Positions 9,223-20,105 of a stretch of DNA of 64,000 bases are shown piece by piece (the first letter of the stretch is position 1; each line of letters starts with the position of its first letter). This stretch comes from Posidonia oceanica (Eukaryota; Streptophyta; Magnoliopsida; Alismatales; Posidoniaceae): positions 10,977,001-11,041,000 of the forward strand of contig JAZBRS010000013.1 in the NCBI GenBank assembly GCA_037176725.1, given 5' to 3'. Both the position numbers and the translations under genes were made by a program. Under the pieces are notes generated by a model. The model was not told the origin of the DNA. It saw only the letters and a list, made by a program, of their open reading frames with translations, and did not search any database.

Positions 9223-12200
9223 CTACCTGTGACAGACGTTCTCGACCATCTGAAAAGGGTTGCTGTGAACGGCCAAGGAGTTGACACGTTCAAGATCTGG
9301 CAAAAAGTTGACCGGCTCACACCGATTAACACGGTATAAGGCATTTGAGAGTTCAGGGTCAAAGGGGACAGTCCGCGAAGAGATAGAGGAAACCGCTTCG
9401 ATCCACTCCTTCTCAAAATTCTCCGCCATGACAACGATAACATCGTCACCTTGGCGGAACTTGATCATGCGATGGAGGGTCGAGGGGATTACCTGATGCT
9501 TGTGGAGCCAAGGGCGCCCAAGCAGAGAGTTGAAGTTAGGTTCCAAGTCAACGACGTAGAATTCCACATCGAATGTGACCGGACCAATGATAAGGGGAAT
9601 GATCAGAATCCCTAGAGCGTCATGGTGAGTATTATCAAAAGCTGTCATTCCCTTTACAGTCGGAGTAATGTCCTCGGCCTTGAATCCGAGCTTGGTTGCT
9701 GTTCGCAAGGGACAGACGTTGAGGCCTGACCCATTATCGACCAGTGCAAGGGGAATGCGAAAGTTCTTGAATTGTACCGTGACGAACAAGGGTTGGTTAT
9801 GATTGATCCCCGCCGGAGGCAACTCATCACTTGTAAAAGTGATGACCTGGGGTTCTGCGATCATTCCAACCATGCTTTCCAAGGCGGCGGGTTCTATGGC
9901 TTGGGACACACGGGCGACTTGGAACACGTGAAGGAATGCCTCGCGATGCTCGGCAGAAGTGTGTATCAGATCCCAGATGGATATGTCGGCTTTAACCTTT
10001 TTGAGCTGGGAAGTGATGTCGGCTTTAGGTTGGCATTTCTTGGTAGTAGGTGGTGCGGTTTTAGGAACAGGTTCAACTATGGTGGATTCAAGAGGCTGGC
10101 CTGAAGATGGTGGGACTGTAGGCTGGGCTAAAGGCAAGGGTATTGCTGGTTCTGGGTGACTAGGCCTGGCTACTGGTGCCGGAGGTCTGTAGACCCTCCC
10201 CGATCGCGTCACTTCCGCACACATTTCCGTGGCGTAGCTGTAAGGTACGCGATGGGTATCCCGGGTTAGGTTAATAACCACGGGAGCGCGTGCTGCGAGC
10301 ACGAGAGGGGCTACAGGCTGAGGAGGGCATGGATAGGAGGATAGCTGGGAAGGCAAGCTGGGTGGGGATTGAGGTCTTACTAATAGGTGTACGGGAAACT
10401 CTGGCTGAGGTCTGGCTAGGAGATGTATTGGGGATGCTGGCTGCGGGTTACCTAGCAGGTGTACTGGGGCTTGGGCTCGGGAGAGCATGGTGGTCGATGC
10501 AGAGGAACGCTCCGGCCTGGTGCGCGGTCGGATCATATGAACGCCCGACTCGGAACCGGCGATAGCTGCAAGATAAAGGGAGACTGGAAAAGGAGTGGAG
10601 ATATCATGGATAATCTCGGAAGGATCTACCACAGATGTGGGAGATCCAGAAGGAAACAGGGAGTGGATTCCTGAGGTCCCTGCGCCTCCTGAATAGGAGT
10701 GCTCTGGCAGGGGTCGGCGGACAACATTAGCTGGGGTAGATGCTGATGCAGGTGCATGAGATGGTGCAGAAGTGGACGCCTCGTGCGTGTCGATCACAAT
10801 CGTTCCCGATTCGATCAAATCCTGGATAGCATTCCGGAGAGTGAAGCAACTATCAGTCGAATGCCCGACGCTTTGATGAAAATCGCAGAAAAGGTTCGCC
10901 TTAAACCAATGCGGTAGTGGGTTTGGTGGCGGGCGAACCTCCGGAAATTTCAGGAGCGACGCAACCTTCGGGAGGACGGCAGTGAGCGGTTCCACCAGTG
11001 GGGCGAATTTCCGCTTCTCAACGGGTGGCCGTCTCGGCCTCGGGAATTGTCCTTGCTGAACCGGTGCGGCAGGATAGACCGGTCGAGCGGTGGTAGTGAT
11101 TTGTGATGTGGGGTGTGCCCTAGGTGCAGGTGCGTAATAGATCTGAGGAGGGGCAGGCCGGGACGCCAGACGAACGGGCGCAGCAGGAGAGTCGACGTAT
11201 GCGACAACGGGCTTCGGCGGATCCTTCCTCTTGGGACGATTGTTATTGAGGCTGCTGTTGTTGTTGACGGCGGTGCTGCTGCTACCGTTGTTGCTGGCGG
11301 GGCCCTGCCTGGCAAGCACAGAGAGTGCGAGGAAGTTGCCACTCCGCAACGAACTCTCTACACGAGTGCCAGCTCGGATTAATGCAGTGAAGGTCGTGAC
11401 AGGTTGGATGCTAAGCAAAGCTTCGGTAGACGGCTGTGCCCCTTTTATGATGATCTCGATAAACTCCTCGTCGGAGGGCCTATCTCGAACTTGCGAGGCA
11501 AGGGCACGCCAGCGGCCGACGTACTCCCCGAACGGCTCGCCCGGATTCTGCTTGGTTGCGATCAAGTCTGCGTGCTTCGGGTCCAGATCGAGGTTGAAGG
11601 AATACTGTTCCAAGAACGCCTGGCTTAGGTCGTTCCAAGTCTTGATCATAGCCATGTCAAGCGAGGTGAACCACTTGAGGGCCGAACCAAACAAACTTTT
11701 CTGGAACAGGCGGATCAGCAACCTCTCGTCCGCCTGGAGTTGGGCGAGATCACCGCAGTACGCCTTCAGATGGGCTATGGGGCAGCCCCTACCATCATAC
11801 TTCTCAAAGTCCGGTATTTTGAACTTTGGGGGGAGTACCGCCTCTGGGAAACAGCAGAAGTCTTGGAACTGGTAGGTCTGGTGGTCCGTGCCCTGCACTA
11901 GACGTAGTGCCTTCTCCAGAACATCCATCCTGTTGTTGATGTGGTCTGGAGTAGCTGCTACAGGTGATGGGGCAGCAGGGGCAGGGACCACGTATGCCGA
12001 TTGGGTCGCACCGAGGTGCTCGTCCGGATCCACCATCACATTGCCTGGTGACGCAAGGTGATGGCCGGCATACCCGTGCTGTGGTGGAGTGCAAGGAGGG
12101 ATGCATGTGGAATTCTGAGCCTGATGCAAAGGGGGAGGATAGATGGTATGCTGTGTGGTGGGTGCAGGATGATGGAGCATCAGCGGCCGTACCGGGGCGG

Positions 12201-12405
12201 TGCCGGGGGACGGGCTTGCGAGGTACTGTGCTCCCACCAGTCCGAATGACTGGCCACCAGGTGGCGGAGGTGCATGCTGTGTGTGATGCGGTGCAGATGC
12301 AAGAGGCGGGATACGTGCCCCCATCGTCGGAACCGTGAGCAGTTGGGACGACGGTCTAGGCGGAAGTGTGGAGTGCAATGCAAGATGTGCGAGAGCAGGC
12401 CGCAC
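9223..12405 (-). CDS. Gag-protease polyprotein of element 1
   Basis: The ORF has 1060 residues. The N-terminal ~150 are Pro/His-rich and disordered. Residues about 190-345 are a Retrotrans_gag capsid core (PPKFKIPDFEKYDG, then LKWFTSLD, EQYSFNLDLDP and GEYVGRWRALASQVRDRP). A zinc-knuckle-like CDFHQSVGHSTDSC lies near residue 507, in a C-x2-H-x4-H-x4-C spacing used by Tat elements. A retropepsin follows, with VDNGSGLNVCPL near 888 (active-site Asp present, D-N-G-S form of the family) and LLGRPWLH near 960. The ORF ends at a TAG where element 2 reads Trp, so the original polyprotein ran on. The first ATG used here is internal: the true N-terminus lies upstream (12463-12908) behind a TAG at 12460-12462 and a frameshift. 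Confidence 0.85.
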   Translation of the reverse strand: MRPALAHLALHSTLPPRPSSQLLTVPTMGARIPPLASAPHHTQHAPPPPGGQSFGLVGAQYLASPSPGTAPVRPLMLHHPAPTTQHTIYPPPLHQAQNSTCIPPCTPPQHGYAGHHLASPGNVMVDPDEHLGATQSAYVVPAPAAPSPVAATPDHINNRMDVLEKALRLVQGTDHQTYQFQDFCCFPEAVLPPKFKIPDFEKYDGRGCPIAHLKAYCGDLAQLQADERLLIRLFQKSLFGSALKWFTSLDMAMIKTWNDLSQAFLEQYSFNLDLDPKHADLIATKQNPGEPFGEYVGRWRALASQVRDRPSDEEFIEIIIKGAQPSTEALLSIQPVTTFTALIRAGTRVESSLRSGNFLALSVLARQGPASNNGSSSTAVNNNSSLNNNRPKRKDPPKPVVAYVDSPAAPVRLASRPAPPQIYYAPAPRAHPTSQITTTARPVYPAAPVQQGQFPRPRRPPVEKRKFAPLVEPLTAVLPKVASLLKFPEVRPPPNPLPHWFKANLFCDFHQSVGHSTDSCFTLRNAIQDLIESGTIVIDTHEASTSAPSHAPASASTPANVVRRPLPEHSYSGGAGTSGIHSLFPSGSPTSVVDPSEIIHDISTPFPVSLYLAAIAGSESGVHMIRPRTRPERSSASTTMLSRAQAPVHLLGNPQPASPIHLLARPQPEFPVHLLVRPQSPPSLPSQLSSYPCPPQPVAPLVLAARAPVVINLTRDTHRVPYSYATEMCAEVTRSGRVYRPPAPVARPSHPEPAIPLPLAQPTVPPSSGQPLESTIVEPVPKTAPPTTKKCQPKADITSQLKKVKADISIWDLIHTSAEHREAFLHVFQVARVSQAIEPAALESMVGMIAEPQVITFTSDELPPAGINHNQPLFVTVQFKNFRIPLALVDNGSGLNVCPLRTATKLGFKAEDITPTVKGMTAFDNTHHDALGILIIPLIIGPVTFDVEFYVVDLEPNFNSLLGRPWLHKHQVIPSTLHRMIKFRQGDDVIVVMAENFEKEWIEAVSSISSRTVPFDPELSNALYRVNRCEPVNFLPDLERVNSLAVHSNPFQMVENVCHR

Positions 12406-12462
12406 AGGAACCTCAGGAACAACAGGAGGGGAAGGAGGGCGGACTGATAGAGCTATACCCTA

Positions 12463-12908
12463 CAGCCGCTGGATAGTGTCCATCAGTTGCTGGTACTGCT
12501 CTTCAGGTGTCCCGTCAGTGGGAACACTGAATTGCAGTGCCGGCGAGGAGCCAGGGCCAAGAGATCCGGACTGTCCAGGAGATTGGAGTCCTAGGGCGAG
12601 AGTCGCCGCAGCAGAAGGGGGTCAAAAGTGACAAATCCCTGAGAAGGTGGGGTCAGTGGTGCCTCCGGAACACGAGAAGTGGCCATCAAGATAGACTCGG
12701 CGACCGGATCAGGAGGAGCGAGTGTCTGCCACTGTCCCACAGCAAACTGGGGTGCCCCAGACGACAGAAGGGAAAATCCTGGCGTCACAGAGGGCACAGA
12801 AGGGTTAGAAACAGGAACCGGAGGGGCCGGAGCGGAAACCACCTCCGAGGCAAGGGCAAGAGGGGGTTCGACGGTGCGCTGGGCCATTGCTGACCGAGAG
12901 CGAGTCAA
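12463..12908 (-). pseudogene. N-terminal gag segment, frame-broken
   Basis: From ATG at 12908 (MTRSRSAMAQRTVEPP) the frame is open to a stop at 12591. It then appears to continue in another frame (...YQQLMDTIQRL) to the TAG at 12460-12462, just before the long gag-PR frame. Element 2 has the same arrangement at 44930-45184, with a similar Pro-rich protein, which supports this as the original gag start. At least one frameshift and one nonsense codon separate it from the main ORF. Confidence 0.6.
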
Positions 12909-14250
12909 AATGGGGCTGCGACGAGGGAAAAGGGGACGGGCTCTACGAGGAGCTATGCTCGCAAAGGCGAGTAGCTCAGAAAAAGATGGTCAAGCACAGG
13001 TGTCTCAGCAGAGATGTTAGCAAGGGGAGGAACCCGAGCTCCTGCTAAGGAGATCGCTTACTGAACTCTGTTAAAGACACAACAGAAAACTAGGGTTAAA
13101 AAAGAAGAAATGCAAAATGCATTAAGTTATGGCGTGAATGACATGTATGCTTTCTAGCATGCTCTCTCTCTCACCAATCTAGTGTTCCCTAGCTGGTAGT
13201 CTACTCCGGATATCCACAAGTGTACGGGTCACCGACTCAAGTCACAAAAGTAGGTCCCCTGTCTAACTCCCGGCCCAAAGCTCAGGTAATGACAGGGTGG
13301 TGCGTTGGTGGCCACAACCTCGCCTAAGCGTAGGAAGTACCCTCCACTAACACCGACACGACCCCGGACAAGGGGGGACAGACCGACCGACTCACACCAT
13401 GCCAAAGCATCGGGGTGAGAGGCTGGGACCATCCTTCGCAAACTGATAGGTGGACTCAGATGAGAATATGCATGCCCTATATGATGCTTATGCAAATGAT
13501 TAAAGTCTTTTATCTTGCGCATTTTATTAACCCAAGGGGGTGAAGGATTGTTTGAAGTCTCTAGTTGCTCCTAGAAGTTCTTTTTACTTGCCATTTTTAG
13601 TTAACCACGGGGAGAGCAGACAAGTCTCTACTATCCTAGGTATGGCATGTGCGAAAGGGAAGAAAATTAGTCAAATATGGCAGGCAAACAACATACAACA
13701 CAGCAAAAGGCAAGTGCATGGCATGTGCGAGTGTTTGTGAGCATGATAGTGAAGAGAAAGCATCCATCATGTCAAAAGGCATATAAGCAGGGCATGTGCG
13801 TGCGTAGTGACATAGCAAATGTGTAAAAGAAAGCATTCATCATTCAAAAAGCATGCATTATTGCCAAACAAGTATGTAGTCATGCATTATGCGGGAAATA
13901 AAGCAATAAAAAGCAAGTATGACAAGGAAAGTAAAGACAGGTAAGCTGTAAAGCAAATAAGAACAGAGGGAAGGAAGAAGGCAAGTAAACAAGCAAACTA
14001 GACAAAGCAGAGCAAGATAGAGCAAAAACCAAGGCAAAGGCAGCCCAGGGGGTGCAAAATCTAAGTAAAGTAACCACGAGGTGACTTGCTAGGAGTTTGC
14101 ACAGGAAAACGAGCAAAACAGGCGAAGGAAACACAAAGGCGGACAGGCAGGCAGACAAGCAGAGCAAAAACAAGGCAAAGGGCATAAAGGCAAACAAGGA
14201 AAGCAAAATCCCAAGCGAGCGAAAGCGAAGGCGAAAGCCGGAGTCTAGCA
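12909..14250 (-). other. 5' leader of element 1 between PBS and gag
   Basis: A 1.3-kb untranslated leader lies between the PBS and the first gag ATG. The plus strand is rich in GCAAAGCAA-like words over 13640-14200, and the sense strand is correspondingly T/C-rich. Sense-strand ORFs here are Leu/Phe/Cys-rich and not conserved with element 2, so I do not call them genes. A packaging or dimerisation signal would be expected in this stretch. Confidence 0.55.
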
Positions 14251-14268
14251 TCCCCAGCGGAGTCGCCA
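14251..14268 (-). other. Primer binding site of element 1 (tRNA-Arg-like)
   Basis: The plus strand reads TCCCCAGCGGAGTCGCCA, one base from the LTR boundary. On the sense strand this is TGGCGACTCCGCTGGGGA, complementary to a tRNA 3' end of the form GGAGTCG-CCA, which fits plant tRNA-Arg, the primer used by Ogre/Tat elements. The tRNA identity is from memory. Confidence 0.75.
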
Positions 14269-14619
14269 CTGTAGTAATCCCAGTGTTCGGATCGTCCATG
14301 CACGTTGCCAAAGCTCGCGTGCACCGATCGGAATCAGGCTCACTATTAGCGGCTATGTCCGAGAAGGAAGACCTAACTCGAAAACATTTAAAAAAGAGAA
14401 AAAGGGGAAAAGAAAAGAAGGAGATAAGACAAAATCGGAGTCGCCACCAAGTCTATTAAATCGGGAGACAAGGAAAACTGGGGAAATGCGTGAATAATCA
14501 CGCAAAACCAAGCAAAAGATGCAATGCAAGGCATTGCAGAAGAAATGGGATGCAAATGAATGCAAATGATGTGACTCGTGCCTAGGATAAGGGCAATATG
14601 GTCATTGCGGGCCAAGAGA

Positions 14620-14690
14620 GGGTAAGGACTCCTGTTACGCCCGGGGAAGGTGTTAGGCACCCCCGACACGCCCGAGAATCGGTCTTTCTA
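14620..14690 (-). promoter_or_regulatory. Conserved LTR-end block (U5-like)
   Basis: The sense strand has GGGGTGCCTAACACCTTCCC and flanking bases. The same block occurs at 26703-26770 and 46660-46731 (minus), and at 20811-20880 and 61936-61995 (plus), although the rest of these LTRs differs greatly. It sits a few hundred bases before each LTR end and is probably a U5 or post-transcriptional signal. Confidence 0.6.
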
Positions 14691-14878
14691 GGCTTACGCT
14701 CGCATACGCAGGGAAATGCAGACTTTGAATGCCTAAGTGCCAATGAATGCCTATCTAGATGCTCAAAGGTGTGCTCTAAGTGAGGGGATGCAGTGCGGGA
14801 AAGTAAACGTGCAATCTAAGCGCTCAGCAACGCTGTCTGTGTTCCGAACCGGGCGAAACCTGGCTCGTGAGAACTCCA

Positions 14879-14897
14879 GGCAGTAAGCATCACTGCC
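14879..14897 (-). repeat. LTR stem-loop GGCAGT/ACTGCC with conserved loop
   Basis: The arms GGCAGT and ACTGCC flank a 7-base loop (GATGCTT on the sense strand). Relatives lie near 26990-27007, 46940-46957, 20575-20597 and 61717-61740, with some arm changes but the same loop. It lies upstream of the conserved LTR-end block. Confidence 0.55.
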
Positions 14898-14939
14898 CTA
14901 TATGCAAGTGCGGGCGATAAAACAAAACAACGGGGAAAA

Positions 14940-15650
14940 CGGGCAATGCAAGCGACATGCAGAGGGAAACAACGTAAAACACGCGAAACGGGGCAAGAAA
15001 CGAAGCAAGAACGCAAAACGATGCAAGGAGCGAGGCCGACATGCGAAACGATGCGAGAAACAGAACAAGAATGCGAAACAGTGCGGGAAAACGAAAAGGG
15101 GTGCAAAACAGAGCAAGAAAACAAAGCGGCATGCGAAACGGGGCGAGAAAACGAGAGGGCACGTAAAACGGTGTGGGAAAGCGAAGCTGCACGCAAAACG
15201 GAGCAAGAAAGCCAAAGGGCATGCAAAACGGTGCAAGACAAAGAAGCGGCACGCAAAACGGTGCGAGAAAACCAAAGGGCACGCAAAACGGAGCGAGAAA
15301 ACAGAGCTGCACGCAAAACGGAGCAAGAAAACAGAGCTGCACGCAAAACGGAGCAGAAAACCAAAGGATACGCAAAACGGAGCGAGAAAACGAAGTTGCA
15401 TGCAAAACGGAGTAGAAAACCAAAGGGCACGCAAAACGGAGCGAGAAAACGAAGCTGCACGCAAAACGGAGCAAAAAACAGGACTACACGCAAAACGGAG
15501 CAAGAAAACCAAGGGGCACGCAAAACGGAGCGAGAAAACGAAGCTGCATGTAAAACAGAGCAAGAAAGCCAAAGGGCACGCAAAACGGTGCAAGACAAAG
15601 AAGCGGCACTCAAAACGGTACAAGACAAAGCGAAAAGAGTGCGCAAAAAA
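14940..15650. repeat. ~30-bp minisatellite inside the LTR
   Basis: There are about 20 tandem units of the form ACGCAAAACGGAGCGAGAAA plus ten variable bases. Because the period is close to a multiple of three, several frames on both strands stay open (Lys/Glu/Arg-rich one way, Phe/Leu/Cys-rich the other). These frames are artefacts of the repeat. Element 2's LTR has only a few related words at the same place (about 27040-27180). Confidence 0.8.
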
Positions 15651-18600
15651 ACCATGCGATGCGAATGATATGCAAAACAATACTGCCGAAGTTCCGGGGG
15701 ACTTACCTTGGGCATCCGAAGCCTGATCTGAAATCCGATTGGTCCATGCTGAAGAGCGCTTCGCTGCGGTCGTCCGGGTATCTTGTTTGAGAAGATCCAA
15801 CGGCCGGATTGAAAGATATTGCCGCTTCAGGGCAGAGGGGGTAGAACAGGGGAGAAGAACAGACCTAAGTGTTCAGGGGGTCCTAGGGGCGTGCAAACAG
15901 GTCCTCCCAGGTGAATGGGAGCTAAGGGGCACTTAGTGTGTGCGAAAGGAATGCTAAAATGCAAGACTAAATGAATGCAGGATGCATGCAAGATGCAAGA
16001 AAAGACAAGAAGGGAATTTTTAGAAAAACAGAGGTTCAAATGCCATTTTTGAAAAAGAAAAGGAGGCTAAAAGCAAATTTTCAAAAAGGATGGGGCCCAC
16101 AGGAGAGAGTTTTGAAAACAGGAGAGGGCAGAGGGTTATTTTGCAAAAGACTGGGTTCAGAAAGCCATTTTGAAAAGAGGGTATGCATCAGAAGAAGTTT
16201 TGAAAGTAAAAAGAAATCAGAATGCAATTTTGGAAAAAACTAGGGTCTAAAGTGCAAATTTTCCAGAAAACAGGGTTCTGGGGAGTCCGAGAATGCAAGT
16301 GGAGGGTCTACATGCAATTTTGTAAGCATAGGAGCTAAGATGCAACTTTAGGGGCAAAACAGTCTTTTTACATGGTTTTTAAAGAATGCAAGGACGTATG
16401 TGTGATTTTTGAATCATGCAGGGGTCAAATATGCAATTTTATTTGGTAAACATGCTCTGAAATCAGAAGATAGGACTGATGTGCAATTTTTTGAAAAAAC
16501 AGGGTTGAAAATGCAATGCAATAAGCAAAAATGCATGCAAAATGATTACTGTCCATTTAAAATGGACCTAAATGCAAAAATGCAAAACAATGAGGCAAAA
16601 CATGCAATGCAGTATGCAAAAATCAAAATAAAACCTAAGTTTCTACAGTGCAGAGGATGAAAATGCAAAAAAGAGAAAAAACAAGGGCTCAGAATGCAAT
16701 ATACTAAGGCAAACTTAACACATTTAAATTAAATAAACTACCGCAGGACCTGGATGCAAAAGGTTAAAAACTGAGGGGCTAAAACATAAAAAATTATAAC
16801 TGGAATGCACAGTAAATGGACTGATTTGAAAATACGGAAAAATAGAAACACTTAGTGCAATTTAACATGATTTTGAATTAAAAACTAAGCAAATTAAATG
16901 ACATAAGGACCAGAATGCAAAAATAAGAAAACTTAGACCAAATATGCAATATTTACTAACAAACTATATTCAGAAGAAAATAAATGAACAGTGATCGGCC
17001 GACGGCCGTGGGCACTGTAGCAGCAGGCTGCCAGCGCCCGCGACCGCCGGCATAGGGCTGTTGGGGAGGCACTGGACGGCGGAGGAGGCGCTCCCGAAGC
17101 TGGCGGAGGCAGGGCGGCGATCAGCGGAGGACGGCGTGGCCTGGAACACGCCGGAGCGCTCACTGGAGTTCTGCAGAAGCTCAAGAGCTTGGTCCGGCCA
17201 TTCGACGCAGCGGAGCTGCGTTCCGAAGACCGGAGGAGACTCCTGGCGTCCGTGCGGAGCTGAGGGAGTCACCGGGGCAACGTTCTACTGGTCGGAGCGC
17301 CGTAAAGGCCGAAGGTCTGCGCCGGAGAAGACGACCGGAGCGGCAAACGGCGACGGAGCAGGAGGACTGGAAACGCTAATCTAAAGGGCGGAGAAGCACC
17401 GTGGGAAGAAAAGAAGACTAAGGGAAGAAGATTTTACCTGATTCCGCGTCTAAGGAGTCCTCCCGACCTCAGCAGTTTCAGCAGCCATCGGTGGAGGTCG
17501 TCCGGTCGTTGCGGGCGTCGCCGGCTGCTCGCGAGGGCTGGAGCTGCTTCAGAATGGTCCTCCGGTACTTCCCAGCTGGTTGGATGGAAGCTCCAGAGCT
17601 CGGAGGGAAATCCGGCACTCTGTGGGTTCAGAGAAACTGCCGGGAGTCGGGGGGTGTCTGCTGCTCGTCTAGTTGGATGGAATCCTCCGGGAGTTTGCTG
17701 GAGGTCCGGGGAGTGGTTCTGGATTGCTGGATGGGATTTCTGGAGTGTGTGGAGAAGATTTGGAGTTCGGACGATCTTCTGGTCAGTGGAGAAGGCAGGT
17801 GTTTGTAGTGGCGTTCTCGGTCTGTGGTGAGGGAGAGGGCTGAAGGTCGGGTGCTCCTGGGAGGTGGTGTTTTGGTGATTATCAGGGAGAGTTTTGGGAC
17901 GAAATGGAGGCTCGTGGTGAAGGCAATTTTGGGACGAGAAGTGATGGGTTCTGTTCGTTTTCTGTGGGTGATCTGGTGGTGTTTTAGTGGTGGAATGGCC
18001 GGGAAATGGTGGAGGGAGAAGGCTGGGTTGCTGGGTGAGTTTGGGGGATCAATTCGGAGAAGCTCTGAGGTCGGGAAGGGTGCTGGCTTGTTGGAAGAAG
18101 GAGAGGAGGATTTTCTGTGGATTTCCGGGGAGAAAAGAGAAGGTCTCGGTGTGGGAATGCTCTGGGATGCTCCTTTCTCTCCGGGATGCTCAAGGCTTTC
18201 TCCACCACTCTCCTCCTCGTCCCCCTTTCCTCTGGTTTTTCTTTTTTTCTTTAGGTTCTGGTCCCTTCTCGCAGGTCTAGCTGCTGGTGAATTAATGTGG
18301 AGGGGGCGGTGGCAGGAGCACGGACGCGAAGCGGCGCACGTCGGTCCGGTCCGGGCAGAGGCGTGCGAGCGCAGGTCTGCGGTGACAGGAGCTGGCGCTG
18401 CAGCTGCTGTGGCAGGACTGAGCCGGGGGTACTGTGCTGAGCGGGAGGGAAGGAGGAAGAAGGGAGCTGTAGCCGTGGGTCGGGCCGCGGTTTGAAAAAA
18501 AGAAAAAAAAGGAAAAAAAAGGAAATGGGCTGACGGGCCCAGCAAAGAGAAAAGAGAAAATGAAAATGAGAAGGAAGAAAGAAAGAGAGGAAAGGAAAAG

Positions 18601-20105
18601 AAATAAAATAAAAAAAAATAAATTAAAAATAAGTAAAAATATTAGAAAGGTTGTGCTGTGAGTTAGGATTTTAATTAGGTTTTTTAATGACTGTTTTGGG
18701 GTTAATTAGTGTGTTTTGTGCTTGATTAGGGTTTTAGGGTTTTGTTTTGTTCTTAATTTGTTTTCCATTTGATTAAGTGTTTGCTAAATCTTTTAAATTG
18801 TTTTGTTAACTGTGTTTTCCTTGTTAAGCATTTGAGGATGTTAATTAGGATTTTTAGGATTTATTTTGGGCTAATTAGGATGGGTTATGGGCTTTTAATT
18901 TTAGTCTTTTAGGTTTTTTCCTTCCTAAGTCTTTTGAACTAGGTTTTTAATTTTTATTTGTGGATTTTCTTGATGTTTTTTAATTGGGTTTCTTTGGTTT
19001 GATGGAGCATTTTTAAATCTTTTTGACGTGTTTTTCATTTTCTTTTTAATCAAGTTCTTAGGTTGTTTTTTTTTTTTTTAGGTTTGTTAAGTTAGGCTTT
19101 TTCTTTCATTAATTATTTATCCTAATGTTTTTGATTGTTTTACTTCTTTTTAGGGTTTGTTTTTTAATTCTTTTGATAGAGTTTTCACTTTAGGTTGCTT
19201 TTGATTTTATTTCAGTTTTTTCTTTGATTTTACAGTATTTTCTTTTAGTTTGTTTTGCATCTTTTAGTTTGCATGCTTGATTTTCTTTTTAGCTTGATTT
19301 AATTAGGTTTAAGTTTTTAATTGTTTGTTTAATGTTTTTAAATTGTTTTTCTTAGAGTTTTGATTTGTTTCTCTTATGTTTGGAGTTTTACAGATTTTTA
19401 GGGCTTTTTATGGATTTTAGCAAAAGAGAGAAAAAGGAAAGAGGAGGAGGAAAGAAATGGGAAAAGGAGGGAAATAGAGGGAAAAGAGATAGGTTTGAGG
19501 GAAATGATTTTTAAAATTCAGGGAAAATGCTAAAAATAAAATAAAAATAGGAATAAGATAGAGAAGGGATAGAAGTACAAAGGGGGCCCACAGTCAAGCC
19601 AGAAAAAGGGCAAGAAGGGGATGAAAAGAGAGACGATAATCAGGAGAGAGAGAGGAGAGAGAAAACGATAATCCCAGAAAGAGAAAATGATAATTTAGCC
19701 AAAAGGAGGGCTTAGAGGTCTCGGAAAGGGGTAAAACTTGGCGGGTGCGGGGTCTAGGGTTTCTAGTCTTGGTCCCAGAGTTTTGGTTTGGTTTTGAGAA
19801 AGTTTTGGAGGGTTTTGAGGCGTAGAAAAAGGGTAGTTTTGCCTAAGTTTCCTAGGATTTTTGGGAGGGGTTCTGGTTTGAAATTTTGCAGGCTTTTTGG
19901 TGAGTTTACTAAGTCATCATGGGTGAGTTTTCCTATGGATTTTGGTTAGTTTTCAGGTTCGGGAAAGGGGGGTAGTCTTAGGTCGAATTTGGACTTGTTT
20001 TGAGGGGAAAGAAGGAGAGAGAGGCGTGGGTTTGAGTCTAGTCTTGGGTCCAGCAGCTACCAGAAGGTTCCAATCGATCCGGCCTGTCAAAATGGGGTGT
20101 CAACA

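Larger units (their letters stand above)
1..20105 (-). mobile_element. Element 1: pol-deleted Tat/Ogre-type Ty3/gypsy retrotransposon
   Basis: Sequence 1-2669 is a near-copy of 17114-20105, so these are the two LTRs, both ending on the plus strand in GTGTCAACA (TGTTGACAC on the sense strand). Between them on the minus strand run PBS (14251-14268), gag-protease, a linker, a short integrase tail, a DUF7745-like ORF, repeat arrays and a PPT. No RT, RNase H or integrase core is present. The internal region is 11.6 kb, against 14.9 kb in element 2, and the missing part corresponds to pol. The LTR copies differ by scattered substitutions and a ~325-bp indel, so the insertion is not very recent. The left end lies outside the window, so a target duplication cannot be checked; the candidate on the right is CATAC at 20106-20110. 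It looks like a non-autonomous derivative that would need pol in trans. Confidence 0.85.
14270..20105 (-). repeat. 5' LTR of element 1, 5836 bp
   Basis: On the plus strand the LTR starts TGTAGTAATCCC beside the PBS and ends GTGTCAACA at 20105, giving sense TGTTGACA...TACA. At 5.8 kb it is among the longer LTR classes and fits Ogre. From right to left on the sense strand it holds a purine/T-rich first third, a GC-rich island (about 16990-18500), an AT-rich tract, a minisatellite (14940-15640), a hairpin (14879-14897), and a conserved block near its end (14620-14690). It has a ~325-bp segment (about 18098-18420) absent from the 3' LTR. Confidence 0.85.

Noticed and set aside
11231..11875. 214-codon ORF antisense to gag
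   Set aside because: It is a shadow of the long gag-PR frame on the other strand and has no independent support.
13880..14324. Hydrophobic ORF (143 codons) on the sense strand in the element 1 leader, resembling a membrane protein
   Set aside because: It comes from T/C-rich sequence, crosses the PBS into the LTR, and the matching frame in element 2 (46063-46485) shares only composition, not sequence.
14816..15800. Several ORFs of 190-300 codons on both strands (Lys/Glu-rich or Phe/Leu/Cys-rich)
   Set aside because: They are read through the ~30-bp LTR minisatellite; the period near a multiple of three keeps many frames open. They have no domain and are not conserved in element 2.
17628..18545. 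Sense-strand ORF of 305 codons in the 5' LTR of element 1
   Set aside because: It has low-complexity Pro/Ser/Phe composition and is broken in the other LTR by the ~325-bp indel, with no family resemblance.
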